Origin: Bacteriovoracaceae bacterium
GTDB lineage: Bacteria > Bdellovibrionota > UBA1018
Length of the DNA stretch: 14,358 nt
Reading direction: 5' to 3'
Assembly: GCA_947500275.1 (NCBI GenBank)
Contig: CANMSW010000025.1
Location: 1 to 14,358 of the forward strand
Part shown: one piece after another, positions 7,604 to 14,052 of the stretch
Numbering within the stretch: the stretch's first letter is position 1
Layout of the letters: each line of letters begins with the position of its first letter
The notes under the pieces: generated by a model
Told to the model about the DNA's origin: nothing
Database searches by the model: none
Seen by the model: the letters and a program-made list of their open reading frames with translations, nothing else
Position numbers and translations under genes: made by a program

Positions 7604-7643
7604 AAAAAAGGGCTGCCCACCTCGAAGGTGAACAGCCCTTTTT
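7604..7643 (-). terminator. Intrinsic terminator after rplS
   Basis: An 11-bp stem, AAAAAGGGCTG (7605-7615) with CAGCCCTTTTT (7633-7643), continues through a 2/2 internal loop into CACCT (7618-7622) and AGGTG (7626-7630) around a CGA loop. On the minus strand it ends in a run of six T. It lies 20 bp after the rplS stop and about 30 bp before the rnhB start. The near-symmetric A and T flanks mean it could act in both directions. Confidence 0.88.
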
Positions 7644-7662
7644 CTAACTAAAAATAGTCTGC

Positions 7663-8139
7663 TTACTTCGTTGCCGAAGCCTTAGCAGATTTCGCGGATT
7701 TCGCGGCTGCCGATGCTTCAGCAGCTGCGATGGTCTCGACTTCACGCTCGATTTTCGCAGCGCGACCCACGAGTCCACGGATGTAGTAAAGTTTAGCGCG
7801 GCGAACGCGGCCCAGTTGGACCACTTCGACTTTTGCAACTTTTGGGGTGGATTCAGCGAAAATACGCTCAACGCCAACACCATGAGAAATTTTACGAACG
7901 ATGAATGATTTTCCGCCAGCAGAGTTACGGCGAGCGATCACGAGGCCTTCATAAACCTGGATACGCTCTTTTTCGCCTTCTTTAATACGCACGTGAACGC
8001 GGACGGTGTCCCCTGCTGCAAAGTCAGGCAGGTCAGAGCGGAGGTGTTTCGAATCCACTTTTGCTACTTTCGCAGCAAGGCCTTCCACGCGCTTCTGGGT
8101 TCCACGGCTAGCGACTTTACGCTTAATCGTCTTTTTCAT
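7663..8139 (-). CDS. rplS: 50S ribosomal protein bL19
   Basis: bL19 lies at the interface of the ribosomal subunits. The core is clear: LPDFAAGDTVRVHVRIKEG (37-55), QVYEGLVIARR (61-71), FIVRKISHGVGVERIF (79-94), and VRRAKLYYIRGLVGRAAKI (112-130). At 158 aa it is longer than the 115-120 aa usual for the family: about 20 extra basic residues precede the conserved start, and an Ala/Lys/Ser tail (about 137-158) follows the core. Only one ATG is available (8139), with no strong ribosome-binding site. It has its own extended -10 promoter and a GC-rich leader hairpin, so it is probably expressed partly apart from trmD. Confidence 0.96.
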   Translation of the reverse strand: MKKTIKRKVASRGTQKRVEGLAAKVAKVDSKHLRSDLPDFAAGDTVRVHVRIKEGEKERIQVYEGLVIARRNSAGGKSFIVRKISHGVGVERIFAESTPKVAKVEVVQLGRVRRAKLYYIRGLVGRAAKIEREVETIAAAEASAAAKSAKSAKASATK

Positions 8140-8200
8140 GAGTCATTCTACTTTCTTCGTTACCGCCTCAGCATCGGACTACTCCGTTTGCTTGAGTCGG

Positions 8201-8218
8201 CCGGGGGCAATACCCCGG
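8201..8218 (-). promoter_or_regulatory. Leader hairpin upstream of rplS
   Basis: CCGGGG (8201-8206) pairs with CCCCGG (8213-8218) around a six-base loop, just inside the transcript expected from the promoter at 8223-8231. About 60 bases of leader follow before the rplS ATG, including a smaller CGGA/TCCG hairpin. Autoregulatory leaders are known for L19 in some phyla. Whether this is one is unknown. Confidence 0.4.
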
Positions 8219-8222
8219 AATC

Positions 8223-8231
8223 ATTATATCA
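8223..8231 (-). promoter_or_regulatory. Extended -10 promoter of rplS
   Basis: On the minus strand the sequence TGATATAAT combines a perfect TATAAT (8223-8228) with the TGn extension (8229-8231). No good -35 box is found at 16-18 bases, which is acceptable for extended -10 promoters. The start of transcription would fall near 8216, about 75 bases before the rplS ATG. Confidence 0.6.
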
Positions 8232-8278
8232 ACTTTCGCGCCGCTTTCGCTGACTCGAAATTTCTAGCAATACTGTCA

Positions 8279-8310
8279 CGCTCTCAGCTTCAATGAAGCC
8301 ACGAGAAGCG
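8279..8310. other. Hairpin just after the SPOUT methyltransferase gene
   Basis: CGCTCTC (8279-8285) pairs with GAGA-a-GCG (8303-8310), and GCTTC (8287-8291) pairs with GAAGC (8295-8299) around an AAT loop. It begins about 12 bases past the stop at 8322. No T run follows on the minus strand, so it is more likely a 3'-end stabilising or weakly terminating structure than a standard terminator. Confidence 0.35.
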
Positions 8311-8321
8311 CCGGTTCATTC

Positions 8322-8906
8322 TCAGTGCCCAAACAGTCGATCGAGAATAATCGCGACCGCCGCTCGCACTGAAAGGTGGTTATATCCACCTTCGTCCTGT
8401 CCCCCTTCAGGCCCGCACACCGGAGCTAGAATCCGGTGCACCTCGGGATGAAAGGATTCCGAAACTCCCCACCCAGTCCCGAAGACGATGACCGTCGGTC
8501 GGGTTCGATGAGGATCGGCAAGCTCCCGTCGATAATCGGGGTACTTGACCGTATTCGGAAGGACCCGCGCATCCGTGAGAACCACTTCTGGATCTTCACC
8601 GCATTCTGCGCGGACCGCAGCTTTTACCTCGGCGAAATCTCGCACGAGCCTGACCAGGGAAACTGCTTCAACCCGATCAGGATGGTACTCACGGGAACGA
8701 TCCGTTCGCCAATGCGAGAGAATCCGTCCAATGAGACCGTGTTGGTTTTCAATTGGAGTGACCACAAAGTAGCCCTTCAAACCGAAAGTCCGACTCGATC
8801 GCGCGATATCATGGATATCCATGTTGGTAACTGCTGTTGTCACCAGGGCACCGTTACGATTTACGATCGGATGGTGCAATAAAGCGAGATAAACCGGAGC
8901 TGACAC
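8322..8906 (-). CDS. SPOUT-fold RNA methyltransferase (Methyltrn_RNA_4 family)
   Basis: A 194-aa protein starting VYLALLHHPIVNRNGALVTTAVTNMDIHDIARSSRTFG, the pattern of the SAM-dependent RNA methyltransferase family often encoded next to trmD (PF09936 by my recollection). The C-terminal GGYNHLSVRAAVAIILDRLFG fits the trefoil-knot cofactor site of SPOUT enzymes. VIVFGTGWG (138-146 region) is the other glycine-rich loop. The target nucleotide is not known to me. The start is GTG at 8906, 20 bp after the trmD stop, with no clear ribosome-binding site; translation may be coupled to trmD. It lies between trmD and rplS, which suggests a role in tRNA or rRNA maturation. Confidence 0.88.
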   Translation of the reverse strand: MSAPVYLALLHHPIVNRNGALVTTAVTNMDIHDIARSSRTFGLKGYFVVTPIENQHGLIGRILSHWRTDRSREYHPDRVEAVSLVRLVRDFAEVKAAVRAECGEDPEVVLTDARVLPNTVKYPDYRRELADPHRTRPTVIVFGTGWGVSESFHPEVHRILAPVCGPEGGQDEGGYNHLSVRAAVAIILDRLFGH

Positions 8907-8926
8907 GATGAGAGCGGGTTACCAGA

Positions 8927-9754
8927 TCAACCGGATGATTGCACTGGGTTTTTCTTAGACTTGACCCGACGTTTTGATGCGGGGGCGGGCGCTTCCACCT
9001 GCGTCCGAACGAACCCTTCCCAAAGGTCGGGCCTCTTCAGGCGAGTTCGCTCTTTGCGCTGCGCCAACCTCCACTCCCCGATCTTTTTATGGTTTCCACC
9101 CATGAGGATCGCTGGCACTTCGGTGCCCTCAAAAACTCGAGGACGTGTGTATTGGGGGTACTTCAACAGCCCGCCTTCAAAGCTATCTTCGGTGATGGAA
9201 CGCTCGTTCCCCACAACCCCCGGGATCAACCGAGTCACCGCGTCTGCCAAAACCGCCGCGGGGAGCTCTCCGCCCGTCAAAACATAGTCCCCAATGGACA
9301 CTTCTTCATCGACGCAAAGATCGATGAACCTTTCATCGACCCCTTCGTAGTGACCGCAGACGAAGATGATTTTACGGGCGCTTTGGGACCAATCACGGGC
9401 CTTGGCCTGCTGGAAGGGCTGCCCCTGAGGCGAAAGGAGGACCGTTCGGATCGAGGGATCGCTCCGGTTTCCACCCGCAGCTTTCCAAGCCTCAAAAAGA
9501 ACATCGGCCTTGAGGACCATGCCTTCACCCCCACCGTAGGGCGGCTCGTCCGTCGTCCGATGCCGATCGTGAGCAAAGTCCCTGATTTGGATGAACTCAA
9601 ACGTCGCAAACCCTCGTTCCTGGGCCTTTCCCATGATGCTGGCTTTGAACAGAGGCTGTATCAGCTCAGGAAAGAGAGTCAGGAAATGAAACTGAATTCG
9701 AGGGGTCGAACTCTGAGCAGCCTGGCCGCCCTCTCCCTTACTCGAGGATTTCAA
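8927..9754 (-). CDS. trmD: tRNA (guanine37-N1)-methyltransferase
   Basis: TrmD makes m1G37 next to the anticodon and prevents +1 frameshifting. The 275-aa product has the full set of signatures: FHFLTLFPELIQPLF (22-36), EPPYGGGEGMV (69-79), LLSPQGQPF, FVCGHYEGVDERF, SIGDYVLTGGELPA, and a C-terminal VPAILMGGNHKKIGEWR. The start appears to be TTG at 9754: AGGA(A)G lies about 11 bases upstream, and no ATG or GTG precedes the conserved domain. This adds about 19 polar residues before the usual first residue and overlaps the khpA stop by 17 bp, which implies translational coupling. The last 20 residues are a Lys/Ala/Pro-rich tail. rimM, a frequent upstream neighbour, is missing. Confidence 0.97.
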   Translation of the reverse strand: MKSSSKGEGGQAAQSSTPRIQFHFLTLFPELIQPLFKASIMGKAQERGFATFEFIQIRDFAHDRHRTTDEPPYGGGEGMVLKADVLFEAWKAAGGNRSDPSIRTVLLSPQGQPFQQAKARDWSQSARKIIFVCGHYEGVDERFIDLCVDEEVSIGDYVLTGGELPAAVLADAVTRLIPGVVGNERSITEDSFEGGLLKYPQYTRPRVFEGTEVPAILMGGNHKKIGEWRLAQRKERTRLKRPDLWEGFVRTQVEAPAPASKRRVKSKKNPVQSSG

Positions 9755-10004
9755 GGACTGTTCGCTTCCTGAGCTTCGTCGACGCTCCGGTCAGGACGGT
9801 GCGGAGTGCCTGTGCAGTCCGCCCCTGTTTACCGATGATCTTGCCAATGTCCGTTTTCGCTACGGCAAGTTCAATCACAGTCGTGTTCTCGCCTTCGACT
9901 TCTCTCACCTGGACCTGCTCAGAATAGTCGACAAGAAGGCGGGCAATTTGTTCAATCATGAGCCCCAATTCACTGAGGGGCTTCGCTGGTGTCGTCGAGC
10001 TCAT
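9738..10004 (-). CDS. khpA: KH-domain RNA-binding protein KhpA
   Basis: An 88-aa single KH-domain protein. VAKTDIGKIIGKQGRTAQALRTVL (48-71 region) holds the KH helix-turn and the GKQG loop (58-61) that grips single-stranded RNA. KhpA works with KhpB (Jag) in several bacteria, influencing cell division or sRNA function; its role here is inferred. Two ATGs lie close together (10010 and 10004). The second is chosen because GAGG lies six bases before it but directly abuts the first. It follows rpsP across a terminator and overlaps trmD. Confidence 0.93.
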   Translation of the reverse strand: MSSTTPAKPLSELGLMIEQIARLLVDYSEQVQVREVEGENTTVIELAVAKTDIGKIIGKQGRTAQALRTVLTGASTKLRKRTVLEILE

Positions 10005-10029
10005 TTGCATCCTCGGATTCGATAGAAAT

Positions 10030-10101
10030 AAAAAAAGGCGGGATTTTCGCCTAAAACTTCGACTTTTTCAGCCCAAGCTTCAGACGGAAAACCCGCCTTT
10101 T
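10030..10101 (-). terminator. Terminator or attenuator between rpsP and khpA
   Basis: On the minus strand AAAAGGCGGG (from 10101-10092) can pair with CCCGCCTTTT (10042-10033), and the pairing extends through TTTT/AAAA inside; seven T follow (10030-10036). The same 3' strand can instead form a local AGGCG/CGCCT hairpin (10036-10052 region) ending at the same T run. Both fold as terminators. It lies 19 bp past the rpsP stop, so rpsP is likely made in excess over khpA-trmD. Confidence 0.8.
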
Positions 10102-10119
10102 CTTTCAAATCATCAGACC

Positions 10120-10365
10120 TTAGTTTGCAAAGGTCTTGAGGAGTTGTCCAACGGTTTGGCTCATTTGAGCGCCGTTCGCTTTCCAGCGTTTTAGGACTTC
10201 CACGTTTACTTTTACTTTGTCAGCCAAAGTCTTTCCTTTTGGGAAGTACTGTCCAACTTTTTCCAAGTACTCGCCATCCCGTTTCTTCGCGCTGTCAGTA
10301 GCGACGATGAGGTAGTTCGGGTTTTTCTTTGAGCCTTGGCGGCTGAGACGAATGGTTACGGCCAT
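10120..10365 (-). CDS. rpsP: 30S ribosomal protein bS16
   Basis: bS16 is a small-subunit assembly protein. The 81-aa product has the family start MAVTIRLSRQGSKKNPNYLIVATDS, then GEYLEKVGQYFPKG (31-44) and the helical VEVLKRWKANGAQMSQTVGQLL. Length is normal. ATG at 10365 has AAAGGA about nine bases upstream. It heads the translation cluster, has its own promoter candidate at 10425-10453, and is separated from khpA by a strong terminator-like hairpin. The usual upstream gene ffh is not here. Confidence 0.97.
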   Translation of the reverse strand: MAVTIRLSRQGSKKNPNYLIVATDSAKKRDGEYLEKVGQYFPKGKTLADKVKVNVEVLKRWKANGAQMSQTVGQLLKTFAN

Positions 10366-10424
10366 GGATTCTAATTCCTTTCAAACAGGTTGCATCTTAC
10401 TGAAATGCAAAAAAGTGTGTTGGA

Positions 10425-10453
10425 CGGATAGCAGGGCTAGAAAAGAAGGTCAA
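10425..10453 (-). promoter_or_regulatory. Candidate promoter of rpsP
   Basis: On the minus strand TTGACC (10448-10453, five of six to -35) is followed after exactly 17 bases by TATCCG (10425-10430), preceded by TG-C, an extended -10 feature. The -10 core is weak. Position, about 55 bases before the ATG, fits. Confidence 0.45.
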
Positions 10454-10546
10454 CGGAAACGTCAGGAGAATCGAGATGCCCCCCGGTGGGAGCCGTGACT
10501 CTGCCCCATCGCTGGGATGAGAGACACGAAGCCCCCAGAACGGAGC

Positions 10547-10951
10547 TTAACTGAGACGCTCGAGACGAACTTCCAGATTCGAGAATCCAGAGACTCGGTC
10601 GATTCCGCTCAAGGTCAGATGCGTCGTTTCAGAATTTAAGCTCTCGACCTCACGCAACAGCTCATTCACGGTTGCCTGACTCCAGGCCACCGTCCCCACC
10701 CACTGGTCCTTCTCCGGGTGAGCCAGGAGCATCCGGGACTCGCCGTCCCGCGCTTTCCAATAAAGGGTCCAATTCCCTGGAAAGTCGATCCGAAGTTCCG
10801 CTTCCGCTTTTACGAAAACGGCCTGCAGCTGCCCATGGAGGTCTTGGATTAATTCCCGCGAAAGCGAGATTTGAACTTCGGTCTCCAGGCGCTCATGGTC
10901 GACCATTCGGAGGGTTACCCCTGGCTGCACTTTCCAATCGAGATAAGGCAT
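10547..10951 (-). CDS. Hypothetical protein, 134 aa
   Basis: I do not recognise this family. The product is soluble-looking, without cysteine, signal peptide or membrane segment. It alternates short strand-like stretches (VTLRMVD, TEVQISL, AELRIDF, TLYWKA, HLTLSG, NLEVRLERL) with two likely helices (SRELIQDLHGQLQAVFVKA, 30-48, and WSQATVNELLREVESLN, 89-105). Length and the absence of a conflicting frame over the full span support a real gene. ATG at 10951 has only a weak TAGG upstream. It diverges from the aldo/keto reductase gene across 48 bp and reads towards rpsP, with no clear terminator in the 181-bp gap. Confidence 0.7.
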   Translation of the reverse strand: MPYLDWKVQPGVTLRMVDHERLETEVQISLSRELIQDLHGQLQAVFVKAEAELRIDFPGNWTLYWKARDGESRMLLAHPEKDQWVGTVAWSQATVNELLREVESLNSETTHLTLSGIDRVSGFSNLEVRLERLS

Positions 10952-10982
10952 GACCTACCGCTACCACCCTGAGCCAGGCGCT

Positions 10983-10990
10983 GCTATACC
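10983..10990 (+). promoter_or_regulatory. Candidate -10 of the aldo/keto reductase gene
   Basis: TGCTATACC contains an extended -10 (TG-C-TATACC, 10985-10990), ending nine bases before the ATG at 11000. Transcription would start two or three bases before the ATG, giving a nearly leaderless mRNA; this fits the absence of a ribosome-binding site. No -35 was found. Confidence 0.3.
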
Positions 10991-10999
10991 CAAACCAGA

Positions 11000-12562
11000 A
11001 TGAACCCAAATCTCGAATCCCAGTCGGCGCCGCATTCACACTTTCTTTCCGGGGGTGCCACCCCGGAAGCCACTCGCGAGTACTTCCATTCCCGGAATCA
11101 GCCTCATTCTCTCTTAGGGAAAACGGGACTCACCGTTTCCACCCTCGGGTTCGGAAGTTATCGCACCGGCCTGAACGAACCCGCTCACCGAGAAGCTTTG
11201 GCTCACGCCCTTCAATCAGGCTGCAACCTGGTCGATACGAGCACCAACTATATGGATGGCGAGAGCGAGCGACTCGTTGGACAAACACTCAAGGCGAGCA
11301 ACCTCCCGCGTGCACAAACCGTCGTCGTCACCAAAGTCGGCTACGCCCAGGGTGAAAATTTGAAAATTGCCCAAACAAAAAGGGCATCGGGCCACGCTTA
11401 TCCCGAGATGAATATCATCAATGACCAGTGCTGGCACTGCATATCACCCGAGTGGCTAGGAGACCAAATCACAGCTTCGCTAGAGCGTTTAGGCTTACAG
11501 ACTATTGACGTTCTTCTCCTGCATAATCCGGAATATTTCTTTCAGGCTCAAGGCAGTTCCCAAGATCACCTAGAGTATTACAAACGAATCGAAAAAGCGT
11601 TTCTTCATTTAGAGAAGGAAGCCGACCACGGCCGAATTCAATGGTACGGAGTCAGCTCCAACACGTTTCCTGACCCGCGCGAATCCGACGATTACACTTC
11701 CCTCGAAGCGCTCGAAGAGTTGTCAGAAAAAATTTCGGCCGAGCGAGGTCGCCCTTCGCGCTTCGCAGTTATTCAACTCCCCTTTAACCTGTTGGAGCCG
11801 GGGGCTCTTCTCGAGCCGAACAACTCGAACAAGTCGATCCTGGAATTCGCGAAAGACAAAAACCTGGGCGTCTTGATCAATCGGCCATTGAATGCGTTTA
11901 CGGACAAGAAACTCGTCCGTTTAGCTGATTTTCCCCACCACCACCCGATCGACACGATCGAGCTTGCCCAGCGGGCGTTTCAAAGTGCGATTGACCTCGA
12001 AGGCAACTGCCCAGTCGCAGATCAGCTTGAGGTATCTCGGATTGCCTGGGCCCACATTCTGAAACGGAATTGGAGTCGCATCGGCGACCTCCTCTCTTGG
12101 CGTGATGCTTATCGGTATCAAATCCAACCGGCCTTTGAAGAGGTCCTGACCGAGCTGAAAAGACATGCGGTTGAAGAGAAAATCCCGGAGTTCTCGAGCT
12201 GGATCGAAAAATACGAACTCGCAGAACGGGCCCTCTTTGATTCGGTGACGGCGATGCTCGAACAGGAAGCGGCATTCCGATCCCGCCGAATTTCCGCGGC
12301 ACTCGACGAAACGACCCGCGCCCTGAAGGATAGTACTTCCAGTGAGCTCTCTCAGAAAACACTGCGGGTATTGATGGGTGCCCCTGGCGTGAGCTCGGTT
12401 CTCCTGGGAATGCGTCGCCTGAATTACGTCGATGACGCACTGAAGACTCCGTTGCTTCCTCTGGCAGAATCCGAATCGCGGGCGTGTTTGGAAAAAGTAC
12501 AAAACTCTCTGAGCCAGATTTTTCCAGACGAACACAGCAATCCTTCGGAAACGGTCCACTAA
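11000..12562 (+). CDS. Long aldo/keto reductase
   Basis: A 520-aa member of the NAD(P)H-dependent aldo/keto reductase superfamily. LGKTGLTVSTLGFGSYRTG (39-57 region) opens the barrel, and the catalytic tetrad is present: D79 and Y84 (LVDTSTNYMDGESE), K112 (VVVTKVGY) and H175 (VLLLHNPEYF). The fold resumes with WYGVSSN, FAVIQLPFNLLEPG and VLINRPLNAF, and ends with VLMGAPGVSSVLLGMRRLNYVDDAL, the usual C-terminal cofactor region. Typical members are about 300-340 aa. The extra length lies mostly between about 310 and 455, a charged, helical stretch. The substrate is unknown. It lies 21 bp upstream of hldD on the same strand, so co-transcription is likely and a role in sugar or envelope chemistry is possible but unproven. 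Confidence 0.9.
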   Translation: MNPNLESQSAPHSHFLSGGATPEATREYFHSRNQPHSLLGKTGLTVSTLGFGSYRTGLNEPAHREALAHALQSGCNLVDTSTNYMDGESERLVGQTLKASNLPRAQTVVVTKVGYAQGENLKIAQTKRASGHAYPEMNIINDQCWHCISPEWLGDQITASLERLGLQTIDVLLLHNPEYFFQAQGSSQDHLEYYKRIEKAFLHLEKEADHGRIQWYGVSSNTFPDPRESDDYTSLEALEELSEKISAERGRPSRFAVIQLPFNLLEPGALLEPNNSNKSILEFAKDKNLGVLINRPLNAFTDKKLVRLADFPHHHPIDTIELAQRAFQSAIDLEGNCPVADQLEVSRIAWAHILKRNWSRIGDLLSWRDAYRYQIQPAFEEVLTELKRHAVEEKIPEFSSWIEKYELAERALFDSVTAMLEQEAAFRSRRISAALDETTRALKDSTSSELSQKTLRVLMGAPGVSSVLLGMRRLNYVDDALKTPLLPLAESESRACLEKVQNSLSQIFPDEHSNPSETVH

Positions 12563-12583
12563 ACCCATCGCGAGAACGATCAA

Positions 12584-13573
12584 ATGACCCCAAAAAGACT
12601 CTCTCCAGGCAGTCGAATTCTCATCACCGGTGCGGCAGGATTCATTGGCGCCCGGACTGTCGAGCTGGCCCGCATCAAAGGACACGAAGTGGTTTCTGTC
12701 GATTCGGAACCCTTTTTTAGTGCTCGCAGCGAACACCACGGCCTGGACTTCGGCCGGGTCGTCGACCTCGAGAAACTTTTCCAAGAGTGGGACGCTGGAA
12801 ACTTAGGGAAGATCGATGGGGTCATTCACTTAGGGGCCATTACCGACACCACTGAAATGAACGTCGAGCTCCTGCGAAAGCTGAATATCGAGTATTCCCA
12901 AAAACTTTGGGAGCGCGCGACACGACTGCAAATCCCCCTGGTTTATGCGAGCAGCGCTGCCACCTACGGTGAAGGAGAAAAAGGATATAGCGACAATGAG
13001 GCGCTCATCCCTGAGCTTCGCCCCTTGAATCCCTATGGCGAGAGCAAGCGTCTCTTTGACCTCTGGGCATTAGACGAAGAGAAGGCGGGACGTGCGCCCC
13101 CTGCTTGGGCCGGATTTAAGTTCTTCAACGTCTACGGATTTGGTGAACGTCACAAAGGAAAAATGGCGAGCGTGATCCTCCACTCCTACGACAAGATCAA
13201 ACGCGATGGAACCGCACGGCTCTTTCGAAGCCACCGCGACGGCATTGCCGATGGCGAACAAAAACGCGATTTCATTTCCGTGGAAGATGTCATCAAAGTG
13301 CTCTTTTTTGCGCTCGAAAAACCCATCCGACGGGGCATCTTCAATCTTGGAACGGGGCAAGCGCGAAGCTTCTTGGATTTAGCACGAGCCACATTTCAAG
13401 CGCTCGGCCTGCCCGAGAAAATTGAATGGGTCGATACGCCCGTTGAGCTCCGAGAAAGATATCAATACTTTACCGAAGCCCGGATGTCGAAACTCGCGAA
13501 CGAGGGCTATCAAGAGCCGTTTCTCAACCTCGAGGACGGCGTGGCACGCTACCTCACTCGATTGAGAGACTAA
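12584..13573 (+). CDS. hldD: ADP-L-glycero-D-manno-heptose 6-epimerase
   Basis: HldD (RfaD) epimerises ADP-D-glycero-D-manno-heptose to the L-glycero form used in the LPS inner core. The 329-aa product is an extended short-chain dehydrogenase: ILITGAAGFIG (12-22) binds the dinucleotide, YASSAATYG (121-129) and Y151-x3-K155 form the active site, and FKFFNVYGFGERHKGKMAS (178-196 region) carries the HKG lysine (K191), the second catalytic region in E. coli (K178). RDFISVEDV, IFNLGTGQARSF and RYQYFTEARMSKL match HldD more closely than UDP-sugar epimerases. ATG at 12584 has a weak GAGAA upstream. No other heptose genes (hldE, gmhA, gmhB) lie in the window. The SIS protein at the left edge is not of the recognisable GmhA type. 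Confidence 0.95.
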   Translation: MTPKRLSPGSRILITGAAGFIGARTVELARIKGHEVVSVDSEPFFSARSEHHGLDFGRVVDLEKLFQEWDAGNLGKIDGVIHLGAITDTTEMNVELLRKLNIEYSQKLWERATRLQIPLVYASSAATYGEGEKGYSDNEALIPELRPLNPYGESKRLFDLWALDEEKAGRAPPAWAGFKFFNVYGFGERHKGKMASVILHSYDKIKRDGTARLFRSHRDGIADGEQKRDFISVEDVIKVLFFALEKPIRRGIFNLGTGQARSFLDLARATFQALGLPEKIEWVDTPVELRERYQYFTEARMSKLANEGYQEPFLNLEDGVARYLTRLRD

Positions 13574-13574
13574 A

Positions 13575-13591
13575 GCGCAGCCCCGAAGGGG
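13575..13591 (+). repeat. 17-mer hairpin repeat, copy 1
   Basis: GCGCAGCCCCGAAGGGG, containing the hairpin CCCC-GAA-GGGG, begins two bases after the hldD stop. An identical 17-mer lies at 13894-13910. It could work as the hldD terminator stem, but no T run follows. Confidence 0.7.
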
Positions 13592-13600
13592 CGGGGAAGC

Positions 13601-13745
13601 TCGGGGACGGAGCATCTCCCACCGAGGCGCGGGCGCGGTTCCTCGGGATCGCTGGAGGATGTCGTCCGCGCGCATCGGGTGAAGCACGAAAGAGCGCGCT
13701 CGAGGTACGTCCCTTCTAAACCTACCCGAGTTTGCGCTCCCTCAC
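13601..13745 (+). repeat. 145-bp direct repeat, copy A
   Basis: Starts with TCGGGGACGGAGCA and ends with TTGCGCTCCCTCAC. It aligns without gaps to copy B (14214-14358), with about 20 mismatches by eye. The segments at 13641-13678 and 13683-13710 are the best conserved; the latter includes the palindrome GAGCGCGCTC. The mismatches show no codon phase, so the element is not a coding duplication. Confidence 0.85.
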
Positions 13746-13753
13746 TCCAACGA

Positions 13754-13820
13754 CCGCCGAGGCCCCGCACCCCCACTTCGGGGTGAGGGATCGCCGTGCC
13801 CGTGCCTCCCCCCTCGGCGG
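13754..13820. repeat. Large inverted repeat with inner hairpin
   Basis: CCGCCGAGG (13754-13762) and CCTCGGCGG (13812-13820) are perfect inverted 9-mers. Inside, CACCCC (13768-13773) pairs with GGGGTG (13780-13785) around a six-base loop. The structure would form a branched RNA or a cruciform. Function unknown. Confidence 0.7.
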
Positions 13821-13856
13821 CTGCCTTTGAGCAGTCACTTTTCATGAAGCGGCTCT

Positions 13857-13877
13857 GGCCCTTCGGGTGAAGAGGCC
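13857..13877. repeat. Hairpin GGCCCTTC / GAAGAGGCC
   Basis: GGCCCTTC (13857-13864) pairs with GAAG-a-GGCC (13869-13877) around GGGT. It is one of several CTTCGGG or CCCGAAGGG hairpins in this region, a pattern shared with short extragenic palindromes. Confidence 0.45.
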
Positions 13878-13893
13878 TCTAGCGCCATGGAAG

Positions 13894-13910
13894 GCGCAGC
13901 CCCGAAGGGG
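13894..13910 (+). repeat. 17-mer hairpin repeat, copy 2
   Basis: Identical to 13575-13591. Immediately upstream, CGCC and GGCG (13883-13896 region) make another small hairpin. A related CCCGAAGGG lies near 13944. Confidence 0.7.
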
Positions 13911-13972
13911 AGCAAGGAATCCATGGATGGATGTGCCTCGCCGCCCGAAGGGACAGAGCTGATTCATGAAGT

Positions 13973-13986
13973 TCGGGGACGGAGCA
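13973..13986 (+). repeat. Isolated third copy of the repeat's opening box
   Basis: TCGGGGACGGAGCA, the first 14 bases of copies A and B, appears here without the rest of the 145-bp unit. It may be a conserved end box or a remnant of a third copy. Confidence 0.6.
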
Positions 13987-14052
13987 CGGTACGCCGGGGT
14001 GATATACACCTAAGATCCTAAGGAAATACTGATGTGGGTGAGTCAGGGCCCC

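Noticed and set aside
7576..7620. GTG start for rnhB at 7620
   Set aside because: It would place the start inside the rplS terminator; ATG at 7575 has a proper ribosome-binding site.
9089..9772. 227-codon plus-strand frame opposite trmD and khpA
   Set aside because: It is the complement of well-conserved TrmD sequence and has no ribosome-binding site or recognisable domain.
10381..10546. Terminator for the hypothetical gene at 10547
   Set aside because: GC-rich short pairings exist, for example CATC/GATG near 10510-10520, but none is longer than four or five pairs or followed by a T run.
11898..12784. Two long minus-strand frames (231 and 287 codons) opposite the aldo/keto reductase and hldD
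   Set aside because: The plus strand carries recognisable enzymes with intact motifs throughout; the antisense translations show no family pattern and are a by-product of base composition.
13570..13845. Minus-strand frame of 91 codons in the repeat region
   Set aside because: It covers copy A and the branched inverted repeat; differences between the repeat copies show no codon phase, so coding is unlikely.
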